Assembly (NCBI RefSeq): GCF_964340395.1
Contig: NC_135555.1
Coordinates: 922,001-986,000, forward strand
DNA: 64,000 nucleotides
Direction: 5' to 3'
DNA from: Glandiceps talaboti
Taxonomy: Eukaryota; Hemichordata; Enteropneusta; Spengelidae
Positions 29,501-43,400 of this stretch are shown here, in pieces. Within the stretch, counting starts at the first letter, position 1. Each line of letters starts with the position of its first letter. The translations under genes and the position numbers were made by a program. Below the pieces are notes generated by a model that had not been told where the DNA came from, made no database searches, and saw only the letters and a list, made by a program, of their open reading frames with translations.

Positions 29501-32500
29501 ACCCTAACTGGACCCATTCTCGCAAACCAGAGTTGTTATTTCTTCCGCTACACTGCGAAATAACCTTAACGTCATCACTGCGTTTCCTGTTTGATTACTT
29601 CAATTCATTCAGAAACTGTAGCTGATTTAAAAGCACAACAACTCTAACAATAGACTGCATGATACACTGCATCATTCCATCTCTTCAAATGGTAGCTGAT
29701 AGGGTGGGCATAACACATTGCATCTTTCAAATAACTCCAATAACTATCAATGTCATTGAAAGAAAATCTTTGACTGCAATATCACATGAATATTCTGCTG
29801 ACAGAAATTCATGTTTACATGGATCACGCTTACCAGTGGCACAGCATCTCTGTTTGTAAATTCTACATATGAAATTCCCTTTGAACGCCTAGAATTCCTG
29901 TCTGCTATGAGGCGAACATCTCGTACCTATGAAAAGAAAAGGAAGCTGGTCAAGTTTTGTGAACTTTACATTCATAATCAGCATGAGAGAATACGTGTTA
30001 CAAAATCAATGTACAAGGTCTCTAAGCTTTCGCCATTTCATTCATGTAACTGCTACAATCTTGTACTTTTGATCATTCTAAGGAAATTTGCAGATGAATG
30101 TACTGCACTGCCATCACAGCTTTACTGTATCTTGAGATTTCCCTCAAAATAAATAGTGCAAGATTTATTTTTATTTTTTTTGAACATTCATATATCAACA
30201 GACCAGAGAATAATTGGAAACAATTTCATTATTCAAAGTTTCTGCAATTAATTAATTTTTTACTCACTTTTCCAACTGAAGAAAAGAACTCTTCCAAGTC
30301 TCTTGGTCTGATTCGTTGAGACAACTGCCAGCAGAACACAGTCCTTGCATCCCGTTCTTCTGGAGCAATATCAGGAGAGGGTTCTCTTTTCCTGTAAAAT
30401 AAGCACATTCAGTTTACCATAACAGTTCTGAATACAAGACTAATATTATTATGATAAAGCTAAATTTTGAACATTTCATATCTTTTTTAGTGATCTTTAA
30501 TTAGTCATACTCTTCAAAAGTTTCTATACAGGAAACTTAAATGGCTAAAGTACAAAAAAAAAATAGATCCATTTCATTGTAAATGTTTTAATAACTATGA
30601 ACGCTGATCTTTTACACTTACTTTGCCTTCGCTGGACTCGGTGACTTCTGTTTACGTTCTTCACGCCTGTCATATCTTCCACGAGATCTGCTACGACTTC
30701 TTCGCCGTCTTTCACGACTCTTTGATCTACTTCTCCTGCCATGATGATGACGAGAATCCCTGTAACGACCTCTGCTGCGACTACGACTGCGGCGTCTGTT
30801 ACGACCTGGACTGCGGCTTTTCCTGGAAGTCACAAGACAATTATAATATGTCATGATACAAAGTTGAGATAATGTGATTAATACTGTTGGCCATCTGTGC
30901 CCTTTAGTCAAAGAAAATAGTGACACTACCTCCCATTAAAGTAATTTGCCTACCAAATTTTAAAAGTAAGTATCAGCAAGGCTTTAGTCTGCATAAAGTT
31001 GAAATCTCAAGGGTTATTTCATATAAATGCTGATTTTAGGCAGAAACTTGAAAACACTCTAGTCTACACTTTACTGATTTATGCAGGACAACTCAGTTGT
31101 GCAAATATGTATTGGTGTTTAAGTCGGGGTGTTTATTTCAAAACATGGCTGTTTGTATGGATTACTCAGTCTTCTTTTGAGGTGAATTATCAATATTAAT
31201 GTGTATATGTTATTTTTGAATAATTAACCATACCTGCGTCTCCGTTCTCTACTACGACTTCTGCTTCTGCTCCTTCTTCTGTTCCTGTAGAAATTAAACA
31301 ACCACTTCAAATCAATATTTATATATTTCTGTCAGTTCTCTAAAAAGAATTGAGTCACTAGTGTTTTTATTCTAAGGGTTAATATCTTTTATGACATTCA
31401 CAATAACAAATATTAAATTAGCCTGGCAAATGGAAACATAATTTGTGTTCTGAAAAAATTCCTAATTTTTCAAATATCCAAGTGTTGCACGCAAACAAAT
31501 ACTGTTTCATGCAGATATAAAAGTTTATCTATTTCCTATTTCATGATGAAAATAAATAGGCACAAATCACTCCAGCAAAAACTTGGGGCAATTCTACTGA
31601 AAGTAAAATCATATTGTACCATCAAATTGAGTTTGGAGAACCTACCTGGCAATATGTAGCAGCTTTCATTTATATTGATACAACAAAGGAAGCTTCAAGT
31701 GTTCAAATTACTGACCAAGACATAACTGCGACCTAATTGTAACAGTCACACATAGGGAGGATTAATTTTGATTTGCAAGACATAATTGTACACTTTGGTC
31801 ATGAAACACCACTCTTGTAAGAACGAAACTTTCAACTGATTGTCTTAAGATATACCAGTATTTTAAACTCTGTGATATTTGAATGAAGTTATAATTGAGC
31901 ATAAAAATGTAATATAATGAAATACTTACGATTTCTTGCTGTCTCGAGAGTTTTCAACTTCTTTAGAGTCCTCCTATCAAGGTCCAAACAGAACAGCAAT
32001 ATGAAGAACACAATACAGGTAGTACACAGGCAGGCAAGGAAAGGATAGGGAAAGGAAAAAAATAAAAAGAATAGAAGAAACTGATCAGATTATTTTGCTA
32101 AAGTCTTTTGCAGCTGACCCAAGTTCTGCCAGCAGTTGAGCATGTCCCTGCTCCATTTCACATCATACACACTTCCGCGATAAAATCCTACCTTGTGAGT
32201 CACACGACAGTGACAATGTGTGGTTGATGGGATGAATGTATTTTTCAGAAGAAGGAAAGTATTTTCAGTGCAACAGGAGAAACTGATATAATGGTAAAAG
32301 GTTGTCTTTACAAGGTGTCCCTTCAAATTTTTGAATTGTGAATGTTATAAATCAAGGGCTGGGACTTTTAAAAATGCAGTACAAACAGCAGGTTTTACAT
32401 CCTGCCCCTGGGTTAGAAAGACAAGTGTAGCTTGTAGATGTAAGTTGATGTCCAGGTAAACGCTTCCATCACCTTCTGTTCTTCATGGTCGCATACTGAC

Positions 32501-35474
32501 TGGTACCACTACTCATGCCCTAAGATGACGAGAGTGGGATGGTACTTTTAGTTTCAAATTGTGACATTTTTTCTTTTAGTAAAATTCTAAAAAAAAATTC
32601 AGTATCAAGGTTAAACTGAACTGTTTCTAAGACCTACTATCTCTAATCTGGTGATAAATGAAGTGTAATTCTGACATATCAAAGTTTAGCAGTCTCCAGT
32701 GATATTCATGTAATGTAGTTCACTTTTATTCTTGTCTCAGTGATATGAACTATGCCAAAAAGCTGTAAGATAATACGATTGGAATTTTATATGCAGCTGA
32801 TACTAAAATTGGACTATTTTCTAACACGTCTTAGTTTCAAATTATGACATGTCTTTTTTGGTCATTTTCAACAGTGATGTATCAAATTAATTAGTGTCAT
32901 GTTCATTCATGGTACATTTTGATATTATTGTGTAGTCTGTGATGTTTGATTTCACCTTCTACTTCATTCGTCTCTGTCAAGAAGCAGCTTGTTTTCAAAT
33001 AGACAGTTGAGCACAAAAGACAAAAATCCCAAAGATGACTACCTCTTTGTGCCTTGAATGCTGCTATGCTGTAAGTCAAGGGTTCTATAAGAAATCAAAT
33101 GGGCAATATAAAATGTCAGAATTTTGTATCCATCAACAAAAATGCAAAATCAAAAAGTATGACTTGACTGCACTATACTGCTGCGACTAAAGAGTAATCT
33201 TGATATATTAAATTATATGTGATCATTGTTTTTATTTATAAATAATCTTAGTAGTACTGAGATTAGGGAGTCTTTTCTACTTGTACCAGTCATGTTTCAC
33301 TGTTTTTACAACTCTGACAAGCTAGAAGACTATCTTCTGGCCAAAAACCAACCTGGACATGTTACACGATTGAATGATAGTAATAAATATTCACATGTCA
33401 TGTTGGATTATGCATTCCCGCCAACAACAGCAGATAATGATTACAAGGAAGGGTTACAAAACATCTGATGTTATGTGACTTAAGTTCACTGCATAACAGT
33501 GAAAATGAAATTCTTACTCAAAATGCATCTATTAGGACACTTACAACCCACTGCTGAAAGAGATAAACATTCTATCATACACAAACACATCTGACTAAAG
33601 TAAGCTCCAAAAACAGTTAAACTTGGCATGGGTGTATTGGGGTGGGCTAACATTGTAATTTCAGACATGCACTCACAAATACATATAGACATGGGCTCTA
33701 CATTCTACAGATAAATGAATAAGAAATTTTGCAGTGCCAACTGTGCTGGTTTACATTACTACAATTTATTTGATAAAACTTTTTCATCAAATTCATGACT
33801 CGATTACTGCTGTAGTTGTACCCATATCTATATTAAATGTGACATTTTTCCATGTATTTTATTCATTCATAAATTTGATAGACTGGCAGGGATCTCTCGT
33901 AATCTATTAATCTGATTGAACTTTCATCAACTCTTGGAGACCACAAACCTAAATTATTGCATTTCAATAAACCTCTACTGAAGTCACATAATCTTTTTTT
34001 TTAATCTCCCTAGGACAGAACAGACTACTCAGAGACAACATTCCCCTGCAAAAAAGAAATTCATCCAGGAGAAATGCTTCAGTTTGCCACCCTGGGATTA
34101 TTAGGTTACTGCTGTAACACACTGAGTGACACTGAAAGAAACAAGATAGACCATTACTTCAGATCCATTTGTATAGGCCTTTCAGAAATCTTTAACCTCA
34201 AACATGTTTAAAGCTGGGAGATTACTAATTTTTTTAACAACACCCCTTCTTATACTTGAAGACATGATGGGAGATAAGTGATTCATTGTATATAATTTGG
34301 CTGGTCAAACTTTAATATCACCTCTGCAGTATTCTGGAAGCCTGTCTACATTTTTCAAACTATATTACTACCATGATAATTTGGGTATATTTCGAACAAA
34401 CCCACTCTACTTGTGTAAACCAACCCTTTTTGCAAGTTTTTTTTCTGTACCCAACATCATATTACCTTTAGCTTGTAGTATATCACTATGTATACAGTTC
34501 ACTATAATTCTCACCTATACACCCTGCACGACTGAAGTATTGGCTTCTTTCTGTGGGGTAACCTACATCATGACCCTTTTACAGGCTTACAGCAGTATCA
34601 GTTATATGTAAACCCCAGTTGTAGCATGGAATGACGAGGCCAAAATGTATGTATATTACAGTAACAGAGTTTGTCTATTTCAATGTTGTTCTTCTTCAAC
34701 TATAACACCACAATCACAATTTAAATAAGCTACAGACATCCTTATTGTTGAACTGCAAGAGCAGCAACTATTACATTCATTTCTTTTCACATAGGTGAGG
34801 GACCATACTGGAATGTTACGAACTACATGTCACTGCCCACACTGTAAAACACAGAACTAAAATGTTTTGGTTGACTTGGTAGATATCAGTTCTGAGAATT
34901 TGGTTACATAATTTGTCACTAGTCACCTGCAATCTTTTATTAAAACCTCCAATGACATTGGGCCCTCAAATTAGAATAGTCCTGAAAATGGCTAAAATGC
35001 GTTAAAATTTACATATTTCCTTGCATCAACTTTCATATTTACAATTCCACACTTGTGAACTAGTGTAGTGTAGATAGCTTGACTTAGAATGAGCAGAGGC
35101 AAACCTTACACACTTCTCTTTTCAGTCACACTATACTTTGAAGTCAAGAAAAATCCATAGGAACTGGGTTGATACTATCTTTGAACACAATGCTGACAGC
35201 TTTGGTAACATCTCAAGATTCATCTGTAGAATTTCAACCAGAAACAATTCATGAAATGGTTGTATTTTTGCATAACTTTCACATGTGTTTTCTGGAGGAG
35301 TTCTGAAGCATGTGATCACTGATGCACGGATTCCCCAACTGTTTCATCCAAATTTATTTGGACTTCTTCATGAACGATAACATCTTCACCCACCCAACAC
35401 TTAACAGAACAGAAACCTACCTCTTTTTTGTATGGGGCTTCAAGCATAGCTTCGACATCAAAATCTTCTGCCAT
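26535..35474 (-). CDS. RBM39: RBM39 / CAPER-alpha splicing factor
   Basis: Nuclear U2AF2-related splicing factor and transcription coactivator. Minus-strand coding exons: 35421-35474, 31930-31973, 31234-31284, 30622-30822, 30268-30391, 29834-29926, 29062-29259, 28739-28804, 28130-28334, 27526-27775, 27022-27206 and 26535-26641. All phases agree, giving 525 aa (human 524-530). Order: acidic start MAEDFDVEAMLEAPYKK, Arg/Ser domain (~33-115), RRM1 (~134-210), RRM2 (~231-309, from RLYVGSLHF), Ala/Gln-rich linker (~350-415), C-terminal UHM (~429-510) with the diagnostic HGRWFAG. A second in-frame ATG lies 15 nt upstream (35489); the downstream one matches the family start. RRM2 keeps LRGIFEPFG, the helix that in human is bound through DCAF15 and aryl sulfonamides. 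The 3.4 kb second intron holds no exon I can support. Confidence 0.96.
26848..26985. repeat. 46-bp tandem triplication in the last RBM39 intron
   Basis: Three units with the shared core AGCCCTGTAATATTCTG start at 26851, 26897 and 26943. They lie between the last two coding exons, about 40 bp from the donor of the UHM exon. Confidence 0.92.
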
Positions 35475-36900
35475 TGCACCGTCTTTCATGTGTCCAATTT
35501 TCTCTTATCAAGTAAACAAACCTGCCAAAAAAAGAGAGTAAAATATTACTAAATTACTTTAATATGCCACATACTCTTGTGAAATGGTAACAAACTACAG
35601 AGTTATGATATCACAACTGTAGGTACATAGGACATAAATAACTCCAAAACTACCAGTACCTCATCAATTAAAATAACAAACTTCACATTCTGAATTTCTT
35701 AGAAGAAATGCATTCTCCTGAAGACTTCTCCCAACATAATTTGTGTTCGTACAATGTAAGACTCTTACATTAGAGAGACAGGGTAGTGTGCACCAGTCCA
35801 CATACCTGTGTACATTACTTATTTACCTAAACATTTCATTTATAGTACTATTCCACATGCTACATAGTATTATCATTATGTAATATTTTTTATAAACAAA
35901 TTGTCATTTTGGCAATCAATCCGATTGCACATTCTCTCACAAAATGTAAGTTACTCCAGCTTTATTACACAAACACCTATCATGGATATATAATATCTCC
36001 ATAATAGATCCATGCACTTTATAGAGTAAATTACTCGTTGAAGAAAATAATAGTTACTGTATTATCATTATTATAAACAACACGCGTGCTACCCACAACG
36101 CATCCTCACGCCATTGGACATCACCACAGCGCAAAGCTCTTGCTTCAAGTTCAAGCATGGAAAAATCACCGCCGATGATACTTCCATGCTTCCAGTGATG
36201 AATTAATGTGAACAAAAAATGTCACATTGAGATCTAGTACACCAAGAAGAAGTTTTACCATGTAAACTCACACAATTTGCAGATTAGATACGTTAATCAC
36301 TAAAATCACACATGTATTACAAATGTACAAAGCCAGCGATGGCAACACACAACATGACTTCCGTCAACTCATACGCGATGCAACGTTTCGCCTTCGCTTT
36401 ACTGTGCACATCTTACGCATTTTCGTACGTGTTCAAGGAAAACACTAAATTTTATATACCATCCACCGCACAATGGAGAGATCGAGAAACGTTGTCCCGA
36501 CGAAAATTGCCTCAATATTGACGTTTCGGTTTGTAGTTTGCGCGTGACCTCATTATGTTTGCAAATTCGAAGTCTATTCTCCACTCCATTTGACTAAATA
36601 CGTAACATGTTACAGAACCAGACGGTAAATGAAAGCGACACAATGATTTACAAATAATTTGTTAAACCATTCGAACTCGGTATTCGTCAAAAGAATACCT
36701 CTCAAAACTGCAACTCACCTTTCAAAACAGTAGTACAATATCACGTTGACTTTGGGCACTGTGTCGGCAGCGTAATGCTTGGATGGGGCGGAGCATTACA
36801 CACTACGGGATTTCAGGTACTGGAATAAAAGGAAATATCGAATATCGGCGAAAGTACGCGCATGCTCAGTTCATCCGGCGCCCTATTTATTTTCAGTGTG
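35475..36900 (-). promoter_or_regulatory. RBM39 5' UTR exons and promoter
   Basis: The first coding exon extends 5' to an acceptor at 35521 (TTTTTTTGGCAG then GTTTG). In-frame stops precede the ATG. A good donor, TTGAAAG then gtgagt, ends a likely non-coding exon at 36719. Further upstream, GCATGCGC near 36856-36865 resembles an NRF-1 site and the area is CpG-rich, as expected for a housekeeping promoter. Transcription would start roughly in 36750-36870; the exact site is not visible. Confidence 0.5.
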
Positions 36901-38924
36901 TTTGACAGAAATTCTACATTTTATTCCGTGATGATTATTCCATCAAGCTTTTTACTTCTGTTAGTTTTTTTGCTATATGAAATTACTACACTTTTGTTTG
37001 GTCTAACCAGTCTATCTTTCTTCTAAAAGAGATGTCCCTGTTTGGCCAGGGTGTTTGGTGTTTGGCCTCACAATTGCATAATTGCAAGTACTTTAGACAA
37101 AAATAAACAAACAGAAAGCCCCATATTAAAATTTAAAATTCTTTGTTGAACACATACTTCCAACTTTTCACTTAGTAATTAATAATCTGACTTTTTTATG
37201 ACAAATATGGCCATCAATTGGTCATCGTTATGAAGCAAAGAGATGTGAAATAATTATGAAGGTTACTGTATCTGACATTTGTGCCAGGTTTGGTTAGTTC
37301 TATGTAAATCAGAGTTGTGCACTAGTATGATGATTTGCAGCTGGATAAGATAGCGGTCAAGGTCAAGTAGTCTGGCTGACCAGATTGGTTTCTATTAAAC
37401 CCAAACCAGTCTAGTGAAATCCCCTCAATCAGCACACATTCCTGTGCTCCCTTCTACAGCGTTCATATAAACATGATTATGTTGTTTTGCGTTCCCACGT
37501 GATTTAGTTTAAAAGGACTGGCTGTGGAGTCCTGGTTGGACATTGTCAAAAACAGCTATACCAAATGATTATTCAAAGAGCGGTGATGACAGCTGTTATT
37601 ACTAGTGACATTCGCCCAATATGAGGGCGATCAGGATAAAAACGTAAACATGTACCACGAAGGTCAATTCAGGCAAAATAACAAAGGTAAAATAGCAATG
37701 AACGATTAGCCAACATCTACATCGGATTTTAATCAGATTGCCACACACCATGACCACAAACCACCACACCACTGGTGACCACAAACCACCACACACACCA
37801 TGACCACATACCACCACATACCTTGACCAAACAAATACAATTATTCTCCACACACTTCTAAGCAGAAAATAACCACAACTTCATCATTTGCTTGTTTGTC
37901 TTTTTTTAATGATTTTCAATCATTTAACAGTTACTTTAAACTGAATAAAATTATAAGTTCTTTTTAATACTAGAAATATACTTTGTGAACCTTTGACTTA
38001 TGAGTAATCATTTTATTTTTTTAGTTGGAAATACATGTCACTGGATTCAAACTGCATGATGTAACAATACTGTAAATGAAAACAAGAAACGAATACAAAT
38101 CTTTAAAGTTACAAATCTACATAAATTATATACACGTTTTTAAGTTAAAATTACTTTGAACGGTGATCTGCAGAACAGACAGTGTATTTCCCCCAGAAGA
38201 GGCAGATGCAGTGTTCATACAGATGCCAGTAGATTCCCTCAGTAAATTTTAAACTTGCAAACTTGCATGGTGTGAGAATATGTCATTCTCTGTAACAGAT
38301 CAATTTGACACTACACAGAATATCAAGCAGACATATAACAGACACTATCAGTAAAACACGGAAAAAAAGAAGGAAAAAAGACGGAAAAAAAGAAGGGAAA
38401 AAAGGAACACACACAAAATTTAATTGATCTTTACATTTTATATTTTGCTACGATCAATGCCTGAATTTATGGTAATCGATGTAACATGAACATTTCATTG
38501 GCTTACAGTTTGTCACATGACTGGAAGTACAAAATCAGTAGGCGATATAGCCATGTCCAGAAATGTATAACAAAGAATACATTCATTTTCCCTGAATATA
38601 AAACTTACAAGTTATGTAGATCTTGAGATTTTCATACAACTTTTCTTGGTATTATTTTTAAGTTTTGTTTATTTTTAGCCTATCAAGACCCCACAGGAAC
38701 AATACGGCACCATTCTCTGACAATATATCATTACATTTGCAGTTGTCTTAAATTTTGTTGGTATTTGTACCCACCATACTACATTCTGTTCAAACTCTTT
38801 CACATTTTTTAGAAAGCAGTCACTGTATGTAACAGGAATAACTTAATATGATAGAGAGTGATTGGGTACATGATTGAATCACAGCTCCAAAATTAGAGAC
38901 AGTTGTTACATCACATAAACAAAA
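36901..38924. other. Gene-free stretch upstream of RBM39
   Basis: No exon is recognisable on either strand. At 37740-37830 there is a degenerate tandem repeat built on CCACACACCATGACCACA, and at 38350-38410 an A-rich GGAAAAAAAGAAGG tract. Minus-strand frames over these are low-complexity artefacts. It may be distal 3' UTR or downstream flank of the ZCCHC14-like gene. Confidence 0.5.
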
Positions 38925-40420
38925 TGTATACATATAATTTTGAGTTGTGAAGTCACAGAATAATAGTATGAATGGACGTAGTTTTGAGTTGTGCAGCCAC
39001 AGTGGCGTAGCATGGTTAGTTGCAGCATAAACATATACAACATGCGTGGGTGTAGTTTTGAGTTGTACACCCACAGTGTTGTAGTATTGTAAGTTGCAAC
39101 ATAAACACTCTTCAACATGAATGGATGTAATTTGGAGTTGTGCAGCCAGTGCTGTAACATGGTCAGTTGCAGCATCAACATATACAACATGCGTGGATGC
39201 AATTTTGAGTTGTGCATAGTTGTAGCATGGTGAGTTGCAGCATAAACATATACAACATGCGTAGCTGCAGTTTTGAGTTGTGCACAGTTGTAGCATGGTC
39301 AGTTGCAGCATCAACATATACAACATGCGTGGCTGTAGTTTTGAGTTGTGCACAGTTGTAGCATGGTCAGTTGCAGCATCAACATATACAACATGCGTTG
39401 ATGTAGTTTTGAGTTGTGCACAGTTGTAGCATGATCAGTTGCAGCATCAACATATACAACATGCGCAGCTGCAGTTTTGAGTTGTGCACAGTTGTAGCAT
39501 GGTCAGTTGCAGCATCAACATATACAACATGCATGGCTGCAGTTTTGAGTTGTGCACAGTTGTAGCATGGTCAGTTGCAGCATCAACATATACAACATGC
39601 GTGGCTGTAGTTTTGAGTTGTGCACAGTTGTAGCATGGTCAGTTGCAGCATCAACATATGCAACATGCGCAACTGCAGTTTTGAGTTGTGCACAGTTGTA
39701 GCATGGTCAGTTGCAGCATCAACATATACAACATGCGCAGCTGCAGTTTTGAGTTGTGCACAGTTGTAGCATGGTCAGTTGCAGCATCAACATATACAAC
39801 ATGCGTGGCTGTAGTTTTGAGTTGTGCACAGTTGTAGCATGGTCAGTTGCAGCATCAACATATACAACATGCGTTGATGTAGTTTTGAGTTGTGCACAGT
39901 TGTAGCATGATCAGTTGCAGCATCAACATATACAACATGCGCAGCTGCAGTTTTGAGTTGTGCACAGTTGTAGCATGGTCAGTTGCAGCATCAACATATA
40001 CAACATGCATGGCTGCAGTTTTGAGTTGTGCACAGTTGTAGCATGGTCAGTTGCAGCATCAACATATACAACATGCGTGGCTGTAGTTTTGAGTTGTGCA
40101 CAGTTGTAGCATGGTCAGTTGCAGCATCAACATATGCAACATGCGCAACTGCAGTTTTGAGTTGTGCACAGTTGTAGCATGGTCAGTTGCAGCATCAACA
40201 TATACAACATGCGCAGCTGCAGTTTTGAGTTGTGCACAGTTGTAGCATGGTCAGTTGCAGCATCAACATATACAACATGCATGGCTGCAGTTTTGAGTTG
40301 TGCACAGTTGTAGCATGGTCAGTTGCAGCATCAACATATACAACATGCGTGGCTGTAGTTTTGAGTTGTGTAGTCATTGCAGCATCAACATCCACCACAT
40401 GTAAGGATGCAGTTTTGGGC
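38925..40420. repeat. 68-bp satellite, ~21 units, with a 476-bp higher-order unit
   Basis: The monomer contains GTTTTGAGTTGTGCACAGTT and GTTGCAGCATCAACATATAC. Monomers differ at a diagnostic site just before AGTTTTGAG (GTGGCTGT, GTTGATGT, GCAGCTGC, ATGGCTGC, GCAACTGC). From about 39330 to 40280 these variants recur in the same order of seven twice: the GTTGATGT form at 39397 and at 39873 are exactly 476 bp (7 x 68) apart, each followed by the same CATGATC variant. Edges are more degenerate. The 177-codon minus-strand frame here is read-through of the repeat. Confidence 0.95.
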
Positions 40421-43400
40421 TACGATTTCTAGCATGGCGAGTTGCAGCATCAACAACTACAACCAACACACAAATGCAGTATATTGTTGCGAGTCAAATT
40501 TCTAGTATGGGGAGTTGCAGCATCAACATCTACAGCACATGCATGGATACAGTTTTGGGTTGTGCGATCACAAATCTAGCATAATGGGTTGCATGAAGTT
40601 TTTGGGCTTGCAGTCAGAGTTGTAGCACTGCTTGTAGTTTGGGTAGTGTAGTCACATTTCTAATAAGGCAAATTGTAGCATCAACTTCTACACCACATGC
40701 ATGGATGTGCTTTTGGGTCTTGCAGTCACAGAGTTCTAGCATGGTGGGTTAGAGTTGCAGCATCAACTTCTACACCACATGCATACATGTACTTTTCAGT
40801 AAATCATACAGTTAAAAATATGACTGTCAACAATTACTGACTATTATGCAGTTGTGTGATAACAAAGTTGCACCATCTATTAACAGTGAACGTCAGTAAA
40901 TGATAGCGTGATTGAGTTGTAGCACAATCTACAGCACATAATAACCATACAGTGCAAAGTCAAAGCTGCTGTCAATAGTCTACTATGGATATAGCTTTAT
41001 GGAATTAGAATCTGCTGCCACAAATACCCTCAAATCTTACTCCTTTGTGCAATGATTGTTATTGCAGAACTATCTGTGTGAGAGCTGCTGGAGCATTCAT
41101 CATTTGTTATCCATTCTGTGAGGTATATATGGCAGTGCTCTGTTAGTAATTTGTACTATCATCTACAGTGTACCATATATCAGAATGCAATGAAGTGTTA
41201 GTAGCATACCACTAAGTATGAACCCACATCACATAGTAGATGCGATGGATCAAAAGCTATTGTGTCATCATCATCATCATAAATACAAAGAGTTCAATTG
41301 TGCTATCAAGTTACACTGCTACATAGTATATGGTATGATGAGGCAGCTGCAACATAAGATACATCAGCAAACACTCAGAGAGTTTTATTATTGCCAACTA
41401 CAAATCACCAGCATCAGACAACAAGATTATCATGACAAGACATCACAACCTGGTGACATAGTCTGACATAATAAGTGAACTATAGCCTTTTCAGATGCAG
41501 TCATTTGTCATGGCAGTCAGATACAACAACATGTGACAAACTAGGTCAGCTGCATACATCTAAAACAAAGTCAGTTGCAGCATCTAAAATATATAATATA
41601 TACTACTGAATGTAAATATTATCAATAACCAATCTTGAGTGTACACTGCTGCAAGACCATGTACCAAATGAAACATCTAATACACTGTAGTTGGCTGCAA
41701 GACAGAACAAAACACCCAGTACAGTGTTCAATATTGCATTGTTGGCTGTAGTTGGCTGCAAGACTGAACAGAACATCAAATGCAGTGCTCAACATGACAC
41801 TGGAGGATGCAGTCAGTCACAAGGCTAAACAAAACATCCAATGCTGTCAACTCGATATGACACCTTGTGCCTAGGCCCCAGCAATGAGCAAATTGTGTAC
41901 AGAGTGCAGCATACACAGTACCATGGCTTCAACACTGGCAGCAGTTACTTGTTTCCTTTGGCAGTAGACAAATACAAAAATGTTATAAACTTCAGACAGC
42001 AATGACACCTTATTCAAGGTATTATCACAGGATGTAAAAGCACCCTAGTTTACCAACAAACTGAATTTAAACAACTTCTATTATTTCATTCTTGCAAATT
42101 TCAAAAATAAACAGGTACATGAATACTATAATACATTTACACATAATAAAAGCAAGCAAAAAAAGTGACTTTCACAAAATTAAAGTGCTTAAAATTTCAT
42201 GGTATTAGCCTTGTGAAAGCAGACAGACATGTATTCTTACTGATGCAAGATTTAACATAGTCTGGATATTCAATGTCTAATTTCTGAAAATATTTTGGCT
42301 AAGTTCATCTATATTTACATCCAGTGTACTTCCAACCATTCTAATAAATTTGAATGTTGTCATTCAATTCTGTCAAAATATTACAATGTAATGAGACTTA
42401 CTGTCATGGGTATATAACCTGCATAAGAACATGGGGGGAGGGGTAACCAATGTTTCAAAGGACTGCAATACTGTACAGGGTCTATTTATTGAAAGCTTTT
42501 GCTATCCTGAAAGTAAGTAGGGTGAAACTTGATACCTGTCAACAATTAATGCTAAGACTTATCTCAGTATTATTTCAGTACGTTGAAGATTGACTGAACA
42601 TTGGTTCTCCAAATAATACTTATCACATTTTTATTTCAATGTTTACAGTTTCGAACTGTTTTATCTACTTCTGCACAAGGAGACAAGGATGTTATTGTAA
42701 ATTGAGAGACAGTATTGAAAAAGGAAATGAAAATCTCTCAAGAATTTTTAGTCTTATTTTTCAATATTTGAAACTAGGCAGTCTTTGGTTGCTAATGAAA
42801 AATGTTTGGCACAAAACTACGAAGACCTCTTAATACAAAGTGAAGTAAGTATGGTAATATTTAAGTAAATGAATGGCTTATTTTGTTGTATATGTTGTAA
42901 TTACTGAACCAGTAGTATCGTGCTCTCTTCATCATCTTTACTACCAGCCTACCAGCAGTGGACTTAAAATTATTTTTCTTATCATAATAAGTTTGAACAG
43001 AGCAAGGAACAGTCAAAACAAAAAAACTATACACAACAGAATAAGCCTGTAAAAAATACCATACAAATCAACCTGCCAAACCCAAGAAGCATTCTATAAC
43101 ATATGCTAATGCAATGGTGATGAATGTATACACTGTAACATGTGTAACTGATGGTGGATTATGAAAGTAAACTATCCCTACAATGGACTGGACGTTGGTA
43201 AAGTTTATTGTTTCATATATATATCTCTATATATATACAAAGAAAAATTTTGAACTTTGGAATTCCAACACAGATATGCTTTTGCACTGACTGACTGACT
43301 GACTGACTGACTGACTGACTGACTGAGTGAATGGGTGAGTGACTGACTGACCAAAAATAACATCTGTATCAACACATAAAAACACATATGGTTACCTAGA

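Noticed and set aside
38820-39353. 177-codon minus-strand open frame
   Set aside because: It is a read-through of the 68-bp satellite; since 68 is not a multiple of three, one frame passes through all three phases of the unit, giving MLYMLMLQL-type repeats.
42200-42287. Candidate last exon of ZCCHC14 starting after TTTTCAG
   Set aside because: Phase fits and about 28 codons are open, but the peptide has no likeness to the vertebrate C-terminus and the tract before the AG is weak.
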